The position numbers and the translations under genes were made by a program. 64,000 nt of DNA, taken from contig JACQFL010000036.1 in NCBI GenBank assembly GCA_016200085.1, positions 124,001 to 188,000 of the forward strand, read 5' to 3'. Below the pieces are notes generated by a model. That model made no database searches. It was not told where the DNA came from and was given only the letters and a program-made list of their open reading frames with translations. This DNA is from Candidatus Rokuibacteriota bacterium (lineage in GTDB: Bacteria; Methylomirabilota; Methylomirabilia; Rokubacteriales; CSP1-6). The number at the start of each line of letters is the position of its first letter. Position 1 is the first letter of the stretch. Of the stretch, positions 25,241 through 33,552 are shown piece after piece.

Positions 25241-25500
25241 CACCAGTCAGCTTTCTGGAGAGTGATCCGCACGCGGAGATGCCTGAGAACTCGGAGTAAG
25301 CGACGCAATTGCTCGGTCTCCTTCCCTCGTTCAAGGTCGGAGAGATAGGTTCGATTGAGGCCAGAGCGCTCAGCCAGTGCGGCCTGCGAAAGCCCCGCCT
25401 GCTGCCGGTAATGCTTGACGGCGGCTCCGAGGGAACCCGCTGTGTAGATGCGGAACGGAGCGTCGGGGTTGGCGGCACTGGTGTCGGAGGATGTCTTCAT
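25240..25500 (-). CDS. hipB: HipB-type antitoxin (Xre-family HTH)
   Basis: 86 residues from ATG 25500. HTH_3 domain LSQAALAERSGLNRTYLSDL near residues 36-55, followed by ERGKETEQLRRLLRVL. Stop overlaps the hipA start, the usual antitoxin-first order. It binds and neutralises HipA and represses its own promoter. An AT-rich upstream region with repeated AGGACA elements is a likely operator. Confidence 0.92.
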   Translation of the reverse strand: MKTSSDTSAANPDAPFRIYTAGSLGAAVKHYRQQAGLSQAALAERSGLNRTYLSDLERGKETEQLRRLLRVLRHLRVRITLQKADW

Positions 25501-25506
25501 TTGAGG

Positions 25507-25583
25507 ACATTATATCATCCGAGAGCAATGTCTGGATTATAGGACATAAGTGTTCTGAGGTAATAAGTCTGGAAATCAGGACA
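25507..25583 (-). promoter_or_regulatory. hipBA promoter and candidate HipB operators
   Basis: An AT-rich stretch with TATAAT (minus strand, 25508-25513) 7 bases before the hipB ATG and a second TATAAT at about 25537-25542. Two direct repeats GTCTGGAWWATMAGGACA-like at 25530-25546 and 25567-25583, a third AGGACA at 25504-25509, and an ATGTC-N10-GACAT inverted repeat at 25528-25547. The layout fits autoregulation; binding is inferred. Confidence 0.5.
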
Positions 25584-25597
25584 ACCGGATCCGCCGG

Positions 25598-26767
25598 CTA
25601 CTTGGGGTTGATGTGCGTCACCTCGATGGCGCCTCCCTTTTTCAGGCGCACCACGTCGAAGTTGAAGATCTCCTCGCCCTTGTCGTCGAAGCGGAGCGTC
25701 CACATGCCTTCGTAGGTCATCGACTGCAACGCCTTGCGCACCGCCACCGGGTCGTCCACCGTGCCCGCCTTTTTCATGGCCTCGACGAGCATGTAGACGT
25801 GGTCGTAGCAGGACGACGAGCAGAGCGGCGCCTGGTCGTAAGGGAAATCGCGCTTGTGGAAGTCCTTGTAGGCCTTGATGAACTTCTGGACCTTGGGATC
25901 CTTCTTCTCCGCCTCCTCGAAGTACTTCGGCACGTAGACCACGTACTCGTCGATCCCATCCTTGTTCTTGAGCCCCGGGCCGAGCGAGCCGCGCACGAGG
26001 AAGAACTTCTTGAGCTGGCCCGCCTCGGTGGCCTGGCGCACGATGTCGTAGAGGTAGGAGTCGGCGTAGGACGGGAACAGGACGTCCGGCTTCCAGGCGG
26101 CGATCTTGGCCAGCACCGCGGAGAAGTCCTTGGTGCCGGGCTCGAAGTAGTCCAGCCGGTACTCGATGCCCTTCTTCTTGAACATGGGCACGTAGATGTC
26201 TTCGAGCACCTTGCCGCCCTGGTCGTTCTGGAAGAGCATCGCGATCTTCTTGACGCCCGCCGTCTTGACCAGATTGTCGACCATCAGCTCGCCGAAGCCG
26301 TTCGGACCCGCGTCCCAGTTCCACGTCCGCATCAGGAAGTCGTGGCCCGCCGTGCCGACGTAGTCGTGGATCCGCGTGGCCCCGCCCCACATGAGGATCT
26401 TGCCGTTGAACTCGGCGGCGTAGGGGCGGATGGCCAGGAACACGTTGGAGAGAAAGGGCCCGAAGACGAACTTCACGCCGTCGACCTCGACGAGGCGCTT
26501 GAGCTGGACGGTGGCCTCCTTCGGCTCGCCCCGGGTGTCGAGCGCGATGAGCTGGATCCGGTAGGTCTTGGCGCCGACCTTGAAGCCGCCCGCCTTGTTG
26601 ATCTCGTCGACGGCCAGCGCGGTGCCCTGCGAGGACATCCAGCCGTAGATGGCGTTGGCGCCCGTCTGCGCCTCGATCTGCCCGATCTTCAGGACGTCCT
26701 GCGCGAGCGCGGGCGCGGCCGCGAGGAGCGAGGCGGCCAGCAGCACCAGCGTGACGACGACGTTCAT
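25598..26767 (-). CDS. Branched-chain amino acid-type ABC binding protein (Peripla_BP_6)
   Basis: 389 residues from ATG 26767 with GGAGG at good spacing. Cleavable signal peptide (MNVVVTLVLLAASLLAAA, then PALAQ). Mature part: IGQIEAQTGANAIYG, AVDEINKAGGFKV, then LDTRGEPKEATVQLKRL and FGPFLSNVFLAIRPY, the family's ligand-binding lobe. Probably the working binding protein of livFGMH, separated from it by the hipBA module and the truncated gene. The next gene downstream on the strand is hipBA, so the original operon is interrupted. Confidence 0.92.
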   Translation of the reverse strand: MNVVVTLVLLAASLLAAAPALAQDVLKIGQIEAQTGANAIYGWMSSQGTALAVDEINKAGGFKVGAKTYRIQLIALDTRGEPKEATVQLKRLVEVDGVKFVFGPFLSNVFLAIRPYAAEFNGKILMWGGATRIHDYVGTAGHDFLMRTWNWDAGPNGFGELMVDNLVKTAGVKKIAMLFQNDQGGKVLEDIYVPMFKKKGIEYRLDYFEPGTKDFSAVLAKIAAWKPDVLFPSYADSYLYDIVRQATEAGQLKKFFLVRGSLGPGLKNKDGIDEYVVYVPKYFEEAEKKDPKVQKFIKAYKDFHKRDFPYDQAPLCSSSCYDHVYMLVEAMKKAGTVDDPVAVRKALQSMTYEGMWTLRFDDKGEEIFNFDVVRLKKGGAIEVTHINPK

Positions 26768-26790
26768 GGAGCCCTCCTTCATTGGAGCGC

Positions 26791-27897
26791 TTACTCGAAG
26801 ATTCGCCTGGCGATGATCTCGCGCATGATCTCGGATGTGCCCGACGCGATCGTCCAGAGGCGGACATCGCGCGCGAAGCCCTCGACGGGAAACTCGCGCA
26901 TGTAGCCGTACCCGCCGTGCATCTGCACCGCCTGGTAGGCGACGCGGTTGGCGACCTCGGTGGCGAAGAGCTTGGCCATCGAGACTTCCTTCACGCACTC
27001 CTCGCCGGCGGCGTAGAGCATCGCGGCATGATACACGAGCGCCCGCGCCGCCTCCAGATCGGTGGCGAGGTCCGCGATGCGATGACGGAGCGCCTGGCGC
27101 TGCGCCAGCGGCTCGCCGAACGCGTGGCGCTCGCGCAGGTACGCCACCGTGTCCTCCAGCGCCTGGCTCGCGGCCGCGAGCGCGAGGACGGCGGCCATGG
27201 TGCGCTCGCGCTGCAATCCCGCCGCGAGCTGCTGGAAGCCGCGGCCCTCGACGCCGAGCAGGTTCTCGGCGGGCACGGGGCAGTCCTGGAACGCGAGCTC
27301 CGCGGTATCCGAGGCGCGCATGCCCGTCTTGTCGAGCTTGCGGCTCACCGTGAAGCCGGGCAGCCCGCGCTCGACGAGGAACATCGAGATGCCCTCGTGC
27401 CGCCGCTGGGCCGTGCCCGATCCGGTGCGCGCGGCGAGGAAGTAGAGGTCGCCGTAGACGCCGTTGGTGATGAAGGTCTTGCTGCCGGTGATCCGGTAGA
27501 CGTCACCGTGGCGCACGGCGCGCGTGGTGAGCGCGGCCATGTCCGAGCCCGTGCCCGGCTCGGTGATCCCGAGCGCGCAGACGGTCTCGCCCGCGACGAT
27601 CCCCGGCAGGTACTTCCGCTGCTGCGCCTCGGTGCCGTAGCGCGTGAGCCACGGCGAGGACATGTCGGTGTGCACGAGGACGGAGAACGCCACGCCGCCC
27701 GACCGGCAGCGCGCCATCTCCTCGCCGAGCACGATACTGGCGAGGAAGTCACCCCCGGCGCCGCCGAACTCGGTGGGGAACTCGAGCCCGAGGAAGCCCA
27801 GCTCGCCGAGCCGCTTCCAGAAGGATCGCGGGATGCGCCCGGCGGCTTCCCATTCCGCGACGTGCGGGGTGACCTCCTTGTCGACGAAGGCGCGCAC
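26791..27897 (-). CDS. Acyl-CoA dehydrogenase
   Basis: 368 residues from GTG 27897. Homology (FTAEHEALRRS) continues about a dozen codons further upstream without a standard start codon, so the true start is uncertain. Family signatures: [16 protein letters not shown] near 110, GSKTFITNG near 137, [20 protein letters not shown] near 185 and [20 protein letters not shown] near 333. C-terminal [13 protein letters not shown] is standard. FAD enzyme of acyl-CoA beta-oxidation or a branched or short-chain acyl-CoA. Same strand as the binding protein that follows. Confidence 0.92.
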   Translation of the reverse strand: MRAFVDKEVTPHVAEWEAAGRIPRSFWKRLGELGFLGLEFPTEFGGAGGDFLASIVLGEEMARCRSGGVAFSVLVHTDMSSPWLTRYGTEAQQRKYLPGIVAGETVCALGITEPGTGSDMAALTTRAVRHGDVYRITGSKTFITNGVYGDLYFLAARTGSGTAQRRHEGISMFLVERGLPGFTVSRKLDKTGMRASDTAELAFQDCPVPAENLLGVEGRGFQQLAAGLQRERTMAAVLALAAASQALEDTVAYLRERHAFGEPLAQRQALRHRIADLATDLEAARALVYHAAMLYAAGEECVKEVSMAKLFATEVANRVAYQAVQMHGGYGYMREFPVEGFARDVRLWTIASGTSEIMREIIARRIFE

Positions 27898-27959
27898 CGA
27901 GCGGCGCAGCGCCTCGTGCTCGGCGGTGAACGCGGCAGCCTCGCTCGTGCCCCGAGCGA

Positions 27960-28265
27960 CTATGCGCCGACGTCGGTGTACTTCACGTCGCAGCGATAGG
28001 TCTTGTACTCACCCACGAAGAACGGCTGGAGCGGTGTCATGATCTCCCGATAGAGGGCACTCTGTTCGTAGGCCTGCATGTCCGCGGGGTTGTCCCACAG
28101 GCTCACCGCGAATCCCGTATCCTTGTCCGCCGCATCCTGGGCCAGCCAGCGGCCACGCAGCCCCTTGAGGTTCTTGCCCTTCGTGAGGACGTTCTCCCGG
28201 TAGGTACGCTCGAACTCGCCCCACGCGCCCGCCCGAAGCTTGCCCCAGGTAACGCGGATCACCAT
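27960..28265 (-). CDS. Small antibiotic biosynthesis monooxygenase (ABM)-like dimeric barrel protein
   Basis: 101 residues from ATG 28265, preceded by GGAGG. IRVTWGKLRAGAWGEFERTY, GLRGRWLAQD and FAVSLWDNPADMQAYEQS follow the ferredoxin-like alpha-beta barrel of ABM/NIPSNAP-type domains. Members bind heme or small aromatics, or act as cofactor-free oxygenases. Sits between the acyl-CoA dehydrogenase and an acyl-CoA synthetase on the same strand. Function here unknown. Confidence 0.75.
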   Translation of the reverse strand: MVIRVTWGKLRAGAWGEFERTYRENVLTKGKNLKGLRGRWLAQDAADKDTGFAVSLWDNPADMQAYEQSALYREIMTPLQPFFVGEYKTYRCDVKYTDVGA

Positions 28266-28346
28266 GGCTGGCCTCCTTGTCGACGCCACTCTCTACCCGG
28301 CGTGCACTGCGCTGATTAGACGCCTGTCGCGCCGGCTTCGCCAGCG

Positions 28347-29990
28347 CTACTTCTGTGAACGGGCCCGCTCCAGCTGCCGGAGCTCCGTACGCCTGATCTT
28401 GCCGCTGATGGTCTTGGGCAGATCGGGCACGAACTCGATCTCGCGCGGATACTTGTACGGCGCGGTCACCGTCTTGACGTGCTCCTGCAGCTCGGCGGCG
28501 AGCGCATCGGAGGGCGCGTATCCGGGCGCGAGGACCACGAAGGCCTTCACGATCTCGCCGCGCAGCGCGTCGGCCTTGCCGATCACCGCGGCCTCGGCGA
28601 CGGCGGCGTGCTCGACGAGGACGGACTCGACCTCGAAGGGGCCGATGCGGTAGGACGCGCTGTTGATCACGTCGTCGGCGCGGCCCACGAACCAGAGATA
28701 GCCGTCCTCGTCCATCGAGGCGCGGTCGCCCGTGAGGTACCAGTCGCCCCGGTGGCACTTGGCGGTGGCCTCGGCATTCCTCCAGTACTCCTTGAACATC
28801 CCCACCGGCCGCTCGGGCTTCACGCGGACGGCCAGCTCGCCCTCGGTGCCGCCCGGCAGCTCGTGGCCGTCGTCGTCGACGATGCCGATGACGTGACCGG
28901 GCGAGGCCGGGCCCATCGAGCCCGGCTTCCACGGCGTGGCGGGGAAGGTCGCCGCGAGCAGCACGCTCTCGGTCTGGCCGTAGCCCTCGTAGATGTGGTG
29001 GCCCGTGCCCTCGCGCCATGCCTCGATGACCTCGGGATTCACCGCCTCGCCGGCGCCGAGACAGTGGCGCAGCGTCGGGAACTTGTACTTGGCGAGCGGC
29101 TCCTGGACGAACATGCGATACGCCGTCGGCGGCGCGAAGAACGTGGTGATCGGGAAGCGCTCGAACATCTCGAGGGTCTCGCCGGGCTCGAACTTCTTGC
29201 CGCGCGCGTCCCACACGAAGAGCGCGGCCCCCATGTTCCAGGGGCCGAAGAGGCACGTCCACGCCGCCTGCGCCCAGCCCGTGTCGGAGATCGTCCAGTG
29301 CAGGTCTTCCGGCGTGTTGTCGAGCCAGAACTTCCCGGTGATGACGTGGCCGATCGGGTAGGAGGCGTGCGTGTGCAGCACCATCTTGGGATACCCGGTC
29401 GTCCCCGAGGTGAAGTAGATCATCATCGGGTCGCCGCTCGCGTTGTCGGGGTGGGCGAGCGTGCCCGAGGCGCGCTGCATCAGGGCCTCGTACTCCAGCC
29501 AGCCGCCGCCCGCGCGCCCCACCACGATGCGACGCTTCACGCTCGGGCACGCCGCCAGCACCTGGTCGATCTTGAACGCGTTGTCCTCGTCGGTGATCAC
29601 GACGGAGGCCTCGGAGACGTTGAGCCGGTACTCGAGGTCCTTCGTCGTCAAGAGCGTGGTGCCGGGCGACGACACCGTGCATGAGCGCAGGCAGCCGAGC
29701 ACGATCTCCCACCACTGGAACACGCGCGGCAGCATGATGAACACGCGCTCGCCCCTGGCGACGCCCAGCCCCGCGAGCACGTTGGCGAAGCGCCGCGAGC
29801 GCTCCGCCAGCTCGGCGTAGGTGAAGCGGCGGGCCTGGCCGTCGGGCGAGACCCACAGCAGCGCGAGCTTGCCCGGATCGCGCGCCCAGCCGTCGAAGAC
29901 CTCGAAGGCCCAGTTGTAGCGGGCGGGCACGTCGAGACGGAACGTGCGGCACGTCTCGGCGTAGTCGGTCATGTTTCGCGCCATCGCCAT
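28347..29990 (-). CDS. AMP-forming acyl-CoA synthetase (medium-chain/acetyl-CoA synthetase-like)
   Basis: 547 residues from ATG 29990, with ATG 29984 also possible. ANL motifs: YFTSGTTGYPKMV near residue 193, GYGQTESV near 335, YLTGDRASMDEDGYLWFVGR near 415-434 and the catalytic lysine in SGKIRRTEL near 533. The GYGQTE wording is typical of the ACSM and phenylacetate/benzoate-related subgroup. Activates an unknown acid, presumably feeding the dehydrogenases nearby. Confidence 0.92.
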   Translation of the reverse strand: MAMARNMTDYAETCRTFRLDVPARYNWAFEVFDGWARDPGKLALLWVSPDGQARRFTYAELAERSRRFANVLAGLGVARGERVFIMLPRVFQWWEIVLGCLRSCTVSSPGTTLLTTKDLEYRLNVSEASVVITDEDNAFKIDQVLAACPSVKRRIVVGRAGGGWLEYEALMQRASGTLAHPDNASGDPMMIYFTSGTTGYPKMVLHTHASYPIGHVITGKFWLDNTPEDLHWTISDTGWAQAAWTCLFGPWNMGAALFVWDARGKKFEPGETLEMFERFPITTFFAPPTAYRMFVQEPLAKYKFPTLRHCLGAGEAVNPEVIEAWREGTGHHIYEGYGQTESVLLAATFPATPWKPGSMGPASPGHVIGIVDDDGHELPGGTEGELAVRVKPERPVGMFKEYWRNAEATAKCHRGDWYLTGDRASMDEDGYLWFVGRADDVINSASYRIGPFEVESVLVEHAAVAEAAVIGKADALRGEIVKAFVVLAPGYAPSDALAAELQEHVKTVTAPYKYPREIEFVPDLPKTISGKIRRTELRQLERARSQK

Positions 29991-30070
29991 TCTCCCGCGG
30001 GGGCCGATTCTAGCACCGGCAGGCTGCCGCGCCGTGGTCCTCGGAGACTTGAGGGCAGCCAGGGTTGTGA

Positions 30071-30220
30071 CTATATGGACTGAGTCAGCCGCAGGATCGA
30101 CTCCGGGTCGGGGAGGTGCGGGTGTTCCATGACGTCACCACTGAAACCGTCGAGGTCCTCGCGATCGTCACGAAAGCCGAGGCGACGCGCTGGCTCACCG
30201 AATACGGAATGCTCGAGGCG
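30071..30220 (+). pseudogene. RelE/ParE-type toxin remnant (C-terminal part)
   Basis: The frame reads DRLRVGEVRVFHDVTTETVE followed by VLAIVTKAEATRWLTEYG, the conserved last strands of RelE/ParE toxins. A TGA at about 30068-30070 closes the frame upstream, so the first half is absent. The frame carries on into unrelated sequence. Decayed copy. Confidence 0.6.
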
Positions 30221-30227
30221 CCGGGTG

Positions 30228-30350
30228 GCGCCGGACGACTGGTTCGATTACCGCCTCGAGCACCATCCCGAGTTTCTAGGGCGCGTGGCGACGGCGCGGG
30301 AGGCGCTCAGGGCTGGCCGCGGTGTTCGACTGGAGGACTTGCACTCGTGA
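30228..30350 (+). pseudogene. Phd/RelB-like antitoxin remnant (C-terminal part)
   Basis: In a second frame just after the toxin remnant: DDWFDYRLEHHPEFLGRVAT then AREALRAGRGVRLEDLHS and a stop. The pattern of an acidic helix followed by GRGVRLEDL is typical of antitoxin C-termini paired with RelE/ParE. The DNA-binding N-terminal half is missing, so a deletion has probably fused the two genes. Confidence 0.5.
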
Positions 30351-30384
30351 CGGGCGATCATCGACCGCCTCTGGTCCCGCCGTT

Positions 30385-31125
30385 CTACCTCGGGCGCTTG
30401 CGCTCCGCGAACGCCCGGATGCGGTCGCGCGCGGCCTGGCTCGTCCTGAGGATCTCGGCGTAGGCGGCGGGCTCCCCGCCGTCGCCGGCCCGGAGCCCGG
30501 TGACGATGCGCTTGGTCGCCGCGAGCCCCTCGCGCGGCGACTGCGCGATCTCCGCCGCCCACGCCGCCGCGCTCGCCTCGAGCGTCGGCGCCGCCACCAC
30601 GCGGTTGACCAGGCCCATCCTGAGCGCGTCGGCCGAGCGCACCGAGCGGCCGGTGAGCATCAGGTCGCGCGCGTGGGCGCCCCCGACGACGTCGAGCAGG
30701 CGCGCGATGCCGTAGCCCGGGTTGAAGCCGAGGGTGACCTCGGGCAGCCCGAAGCGCGCGCGGTCGGACGCGATGCGCAAGTCCTGGGCGACGGCGAGCA
30801 TGAGCCCGCCGCCGAGCGCGTAGCCGTCGATCATCGCCAGCGTCACCTGGGGCAGCCGCGCGAAGCGTTCCATGAGCGCGGCCTGCCGCGTGGCCAGCGC
30901 CTGGACCTCGTCGGGCGCGAGAGCCAGCATCTCGCGGATGTCGTTGCCCGCGCAGAACGCGCGCCCGCGCCCGGCCACCACGAGCACGCGCGCGTCGTCC
31001 ATCGCGGCGACGCGATCGAGCGCCTGCTCGACCGCGGACGTCAGCGCGCGGTTGAGCGCGTTGAGGGCGTCCGTCCGCGTCAGCCACAGCCACGCGACGG
31101 CGCCGCTAGACGTGAGGTCGATCAT
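30385..31125 (-). CDS. Enoyl-CoA hydratase/isomerase
   Basis: 246 residues from ATG 31125. Crotonase fold: RAFCAGNDIREMLAL near residue 54, MIDGYALGGGLMLAVAQDLR near 97 and PEVTLGFNPGYGIARLLD near 125. Alone on its strand with repeat R just upstream. Acts on an acyl-CoA; substrate unknown. Confidence 0.9.
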   Translation of the reverse strand: MIDLTSSGAVAWLWLTRTDALNALNRALTSAVEQALDRVAAMDDARVLVVAGRGRAFCAGNDIREMLALAPDEVQALATRQAALMERFARLPQVTLAMIDGYALGGGLMLAVAQDLRIASDRARFGLPEVTLGFNPGYGIARLLDVVGGAHARDLMLTGRSVRSADALRMGLVNRVVAAPTLEASAAAWAAEIAQSPREGLAATKRIVTGLRAGDGGEPAAYAEILRTSQAARDRIRAFAERKRPR

Positions 31126-31151
31126 CGCGCGGGGCGCGACGTACGTAATCT

Positions 31152-31220
31152 GTTGTAGCGGGCTCGGCGAGATCGGCGCGGATCGTGGGTGGCCTGCCGT
31201 GGGCGGATCGTGGCTCCGAG
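31152..31220. repeat. Dispersed intergenic repeat R, copy 2
   Basis: GTTGTA, 15 bases, then TCGGCGCGGATCGTGGGTGG, CCTGCCGTGGGCGG and GGCTCCGAG on the plus strand. Lies between the hydratase start and the creatininase-family stop. Here the ATTGTA end does not carry the next gene's ATG, which is about 27 bases further on. Confidence 0.8.
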
Positions 31221-31228
31221 GCGTGCGA

Positions 31229-32152
31229 TCATTGGCCGGAATTCTTCTTGCGGCGGCCGAGCGTCAGCGCGGTGAGCGCGACGCCGGCCGCGAAGGCTCC
31301 GGCGCCGGCGGCCGCGCGCCAGAAGTTCGTACGGAAGAACGGCACGGCGAAGAAGGGAGAGCGGCGGTCGGATGGCCGCAGGGTGCCGTCGATCAGCTCG
31401 TCCACCAGCTCCAGCGTCGCCCCCAGCAACGCCTCCGACGTGGCCTTGGCGAACACGGGATCGCCCATCGCGGGATGGCCGACGTAGCCCTGGCCGCCGC
31501 CGCGCAGCGGATAGTTCGGCACCACGCGTGCGGCCATCGGGTACGTCGCCGACGGCAGCGTCCGCCAGGCCTCGTGCACGAGGTCGGGACGGAGCATCAG
31601 CATCATCGACGTCTCCCACCAGCCCGCGTGGGCGTCCTCGGTGAACGCGCGGTGCTCGTCGTCGGTGAGGGCGCGGCCGAGCGCGCGCTCGACGTCCTGG
31701 AGGAAGCGCCCGTTCCGGAAGCCCCAGGCGAGATGGCCGCTCAGCGACGCCATGGTCACGCCGTGACGGCGCGAGACGATCTGGGAGGCCTCGTCGAGCG
31801 CGGTCAGATGCGTGGGCCCGGCGTGGCCGTTGGAGACGAGGATGAAGCGGAAGCCGGCGCGGGCGAGCGCGTCGCCGTAGTCGACGAGCGCGTCGCGCAC
31901 GACGCGCTGGCGGACGTTCACCGTGCCCACGGCGTCGAAAGTAAAGGAGCCGAGCCACAGCGTGGGGGCGAGCACGGCCGACCAGCCCGGGCGCTCCTTC
32001 ACCAAGCGCTCCGCGAGGGCCTCGGCGAAGTACCGCGCGGTGAAGGCGTCCACGCCGAGGGGCAGGTGGGGGCCGTGCTCCTCGAGCGGGCTCGCCGTCA
32101 GCACCACGACCGTGCGCGCGCGATCCAGCGCGTCGAGCGCGGCCATCGTCAT
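31229..32152 (-). CDS. Creatininase-family metallohydrolase with C-terminal membrane segment
   Basis: 307 residues from ATG 32152; homology (HRLEE) reaches a few codons upstream where only CTG is available. Metal ligands: E24 and H26 in LEEHGPHLPLGVD and D35 in the same motif, SNGHAG near 103, HAGWWETSMML near 165. The family hydrolyses cyclic or linear amides (creatinine, formamides, mycofactocin precursor peptide). Unusual: the last 45 residues contain a hydrophobic stretch (AAAGAGAFAAGVALTALTL) and a basic end, a likely tail anchor. Overlap and spacing link it with the acyltransferase gene. Confidence 0.85.
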   Translation of the reverse strand: MTMAALDALDRARTVVVLTASPLEEHGPHLPLGVDAFTARYFAEALAERLVKERPGWSAVLAPTLWLGSFTFDAVGTVNVRQRVVRDALVDYGDALARAGFRFILVSNGHAGPTHLTALDEASQIVSRRHGVTMASLSGHLAWGFRNGRFLQDVERALGRALTDDEHRAFTEDAHAGWWETSMMLMLRPDLVHEAWRTLPSATYPMAARVVPNYPLRGGGQGYVGHPAMGDPVFAKATSEALLGATLELVDELIDGTLRPSDRRSPFFAVPFFRTNFWRAAAGAGAFAAGVALTALTLGRRKKNSGQ

Positions 32153-32172
32153 CTCTTCCAGCCGGTGGATGC

Positions 32173-33552
32173 TCAGAAGCTCTGCCCCCTGGTCTCCGTG
32201 AGGTACTCGTCCTTCGCGCGCTCGAGCTCGGCCATCAGCACCTGGCGCTCGGCGACCAGCCGCCGCGCGTCCGCGCCGTGGCGGACCGCCAGGGCGCCGA
32301 ACCTGAGCTGGCTGCGGATCCGCCCCGCCCCGACCAGGTATCGGAACGCGAGCAGCCCGCTGAGCGGCAGCGTGAGCGCGAAGAGGAGCGCGGCCCGCCC
32401 CCCGAGCAGGCGCCAGACGAGCGCGCTCTCGAGCCCCCAGAATAATGGAAAGGCGACCACGGCCGCGAGGAATCGCGTGGTGGCGTAGTCGGTCTCCTTG
32501 CGCGCGATGCGCCGGGCGATCCAGCGCGGCACGTAGTACGGCAGCCCGTTGACCACGATGCCCCAGGCGAAGACCGGGAAGCCGAGCACCGCCTCCCAGC
32601 CCGTCAGGAGGCGCCGCCGCGCGCGTGGTCGCCGGAGCCGCGCCAGCACGGCCTCGTCGCGCACGTGATGCTCGGCGAGGAGGGCGCGGTAGCCCTGGAT
32701 CCGCTGCCACAGGCGCTCCACCCGCGCCGGATCGCGGCGCTTGAAGTGCTCGACCGCGTCCACGATCGAGCGGGAGAGGCGGAACATGTCGATCTGCTGG
32801 GCGCCCAGCCCGCGCGCCTCGCGCAACTCGCGCGCCAGCTCGCCGCGGTAGAGATCCTCCACCGCGCGCACCAGGCGGGCCTCGTCGATCCGGTCGACGT
32901 GGACGACCTCCGCTTCCATGGCGAGCTGGATCACCGTGGTCACCGCGTCGACCGCCTTGGCCGGATCCTCGCGGTACGCGGCGAGGTAGGCGCTCACCGG
33001 CACGAGCGGCCCGAACGACACCAGCACGCGCCCCCGGAACGACTTGCGCGCCTCGAACGTGAGGCCGACGGGGATCACCGCGAGGATGCCCGCCCGGCGC
33101 GCCTCGTACTCGAGGGCCAGCCGGGCGGCGCCCGTCTTGATGCGCTGCACGCGCGCCTCCGAGTGGGTGGTGCCCTCGGGGTAGATGGCCACGAGCCCGC
33201 CCTCGTCGAACCCGGCGTAGCACGCCGCGAAGGCGTCCACGTTCCTGTCCATCTTGTCGGGATCGTCCTGCTTGCGGTACACGGGGATGGCGCCCACGGC
33301 GCGCAGGAAGCGCGCGGCCAGGGCGTTGCGGAAGAGGGCCGCCGTCGCGAGATAGTGGACCTTGCGCGGCATCACCGCGCCGACGAGCAGCGAGTCGATC
33401 AGGTTGTTCGGATGGTTGATGCAGAGCAGCACGGGCCCGTCCGCGGGCACGCGCTCGGGGTGGCGGACGTCGACGGCCTTGAAGAAGAACCAGAGCCAGA
33501 AGCGGCCGACAGCCCGGACGGCGGCGTAGAACCGGTCGGCTGACCCCGTCAC
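32173..33552 (-). CDS. PlsC-type acyltransferase, large Gat-like form
   Basis: 459 residues from GTG 33552, overlapping the upstream stop (GTGA). N-terminal acyltransferase domain: INHPNNLIDSLL near 44-55 is an H-x5-D variant of the H-x4-D motif, as in glycerol-3-phosphate/DHAP acyltransferases of the Gat1/Gat2 kind; YPEGTTHSE near 126 is the acceptor motif. The C-terminal half carries several membrane segments (GFPVFAWGIVVNGLPYYV, FPLFWGLESALVWRLLGG). It transfers a fatty acyl group to a glycerophosphate-like acceptor in the membrane. Confidence 0.85.
   Translation of the reverse strand: MTGSADRFYAAVRAVGRFWLWFFFKAVDVRHPERVPADGPVLLCINHPNNLIDSLLVGAVMPRKVHYLATAALFRNALAARFLRAVGAIPVYRKQDDPDKMDRNVDAFAACYAGFDEGGLVAIYPEGTTHSEARVQRIKTGAARLALEYEARRAGILAVIPVGLTFEARKSFRGRVLVSFGPLVPVSAYLAAYREDPAKAVDAVTTVIQLAMEAEVVHVDRIDEARLVRAVEDLYRGELARELREARGLGAQQIDMFRLSRSIVDAVEHFKRRDPARVERLWQRIQGYRALLAEHHVRDEAVLARLRRPRARRRLLTGWEAVLGFPVFAWGIVVNGLPYYVPRWIARRIARKETDYATTRFLAAVVAFPLFWGLESALVWRLLGGRAALLFALTLPLSGLLAFRYLVGAGRIRSQLRFGALAVRHGADARRLVAERQVLMAELERAKDEYLTETRGQSF

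Noticed and set aside
30116-30463. A complete 115-residue gene in the 29991-30384 gap
   Set aside because: Only the first 35 codons resemble a toxin; the rest is unrelated and runs into the hydratase gene in antisense.
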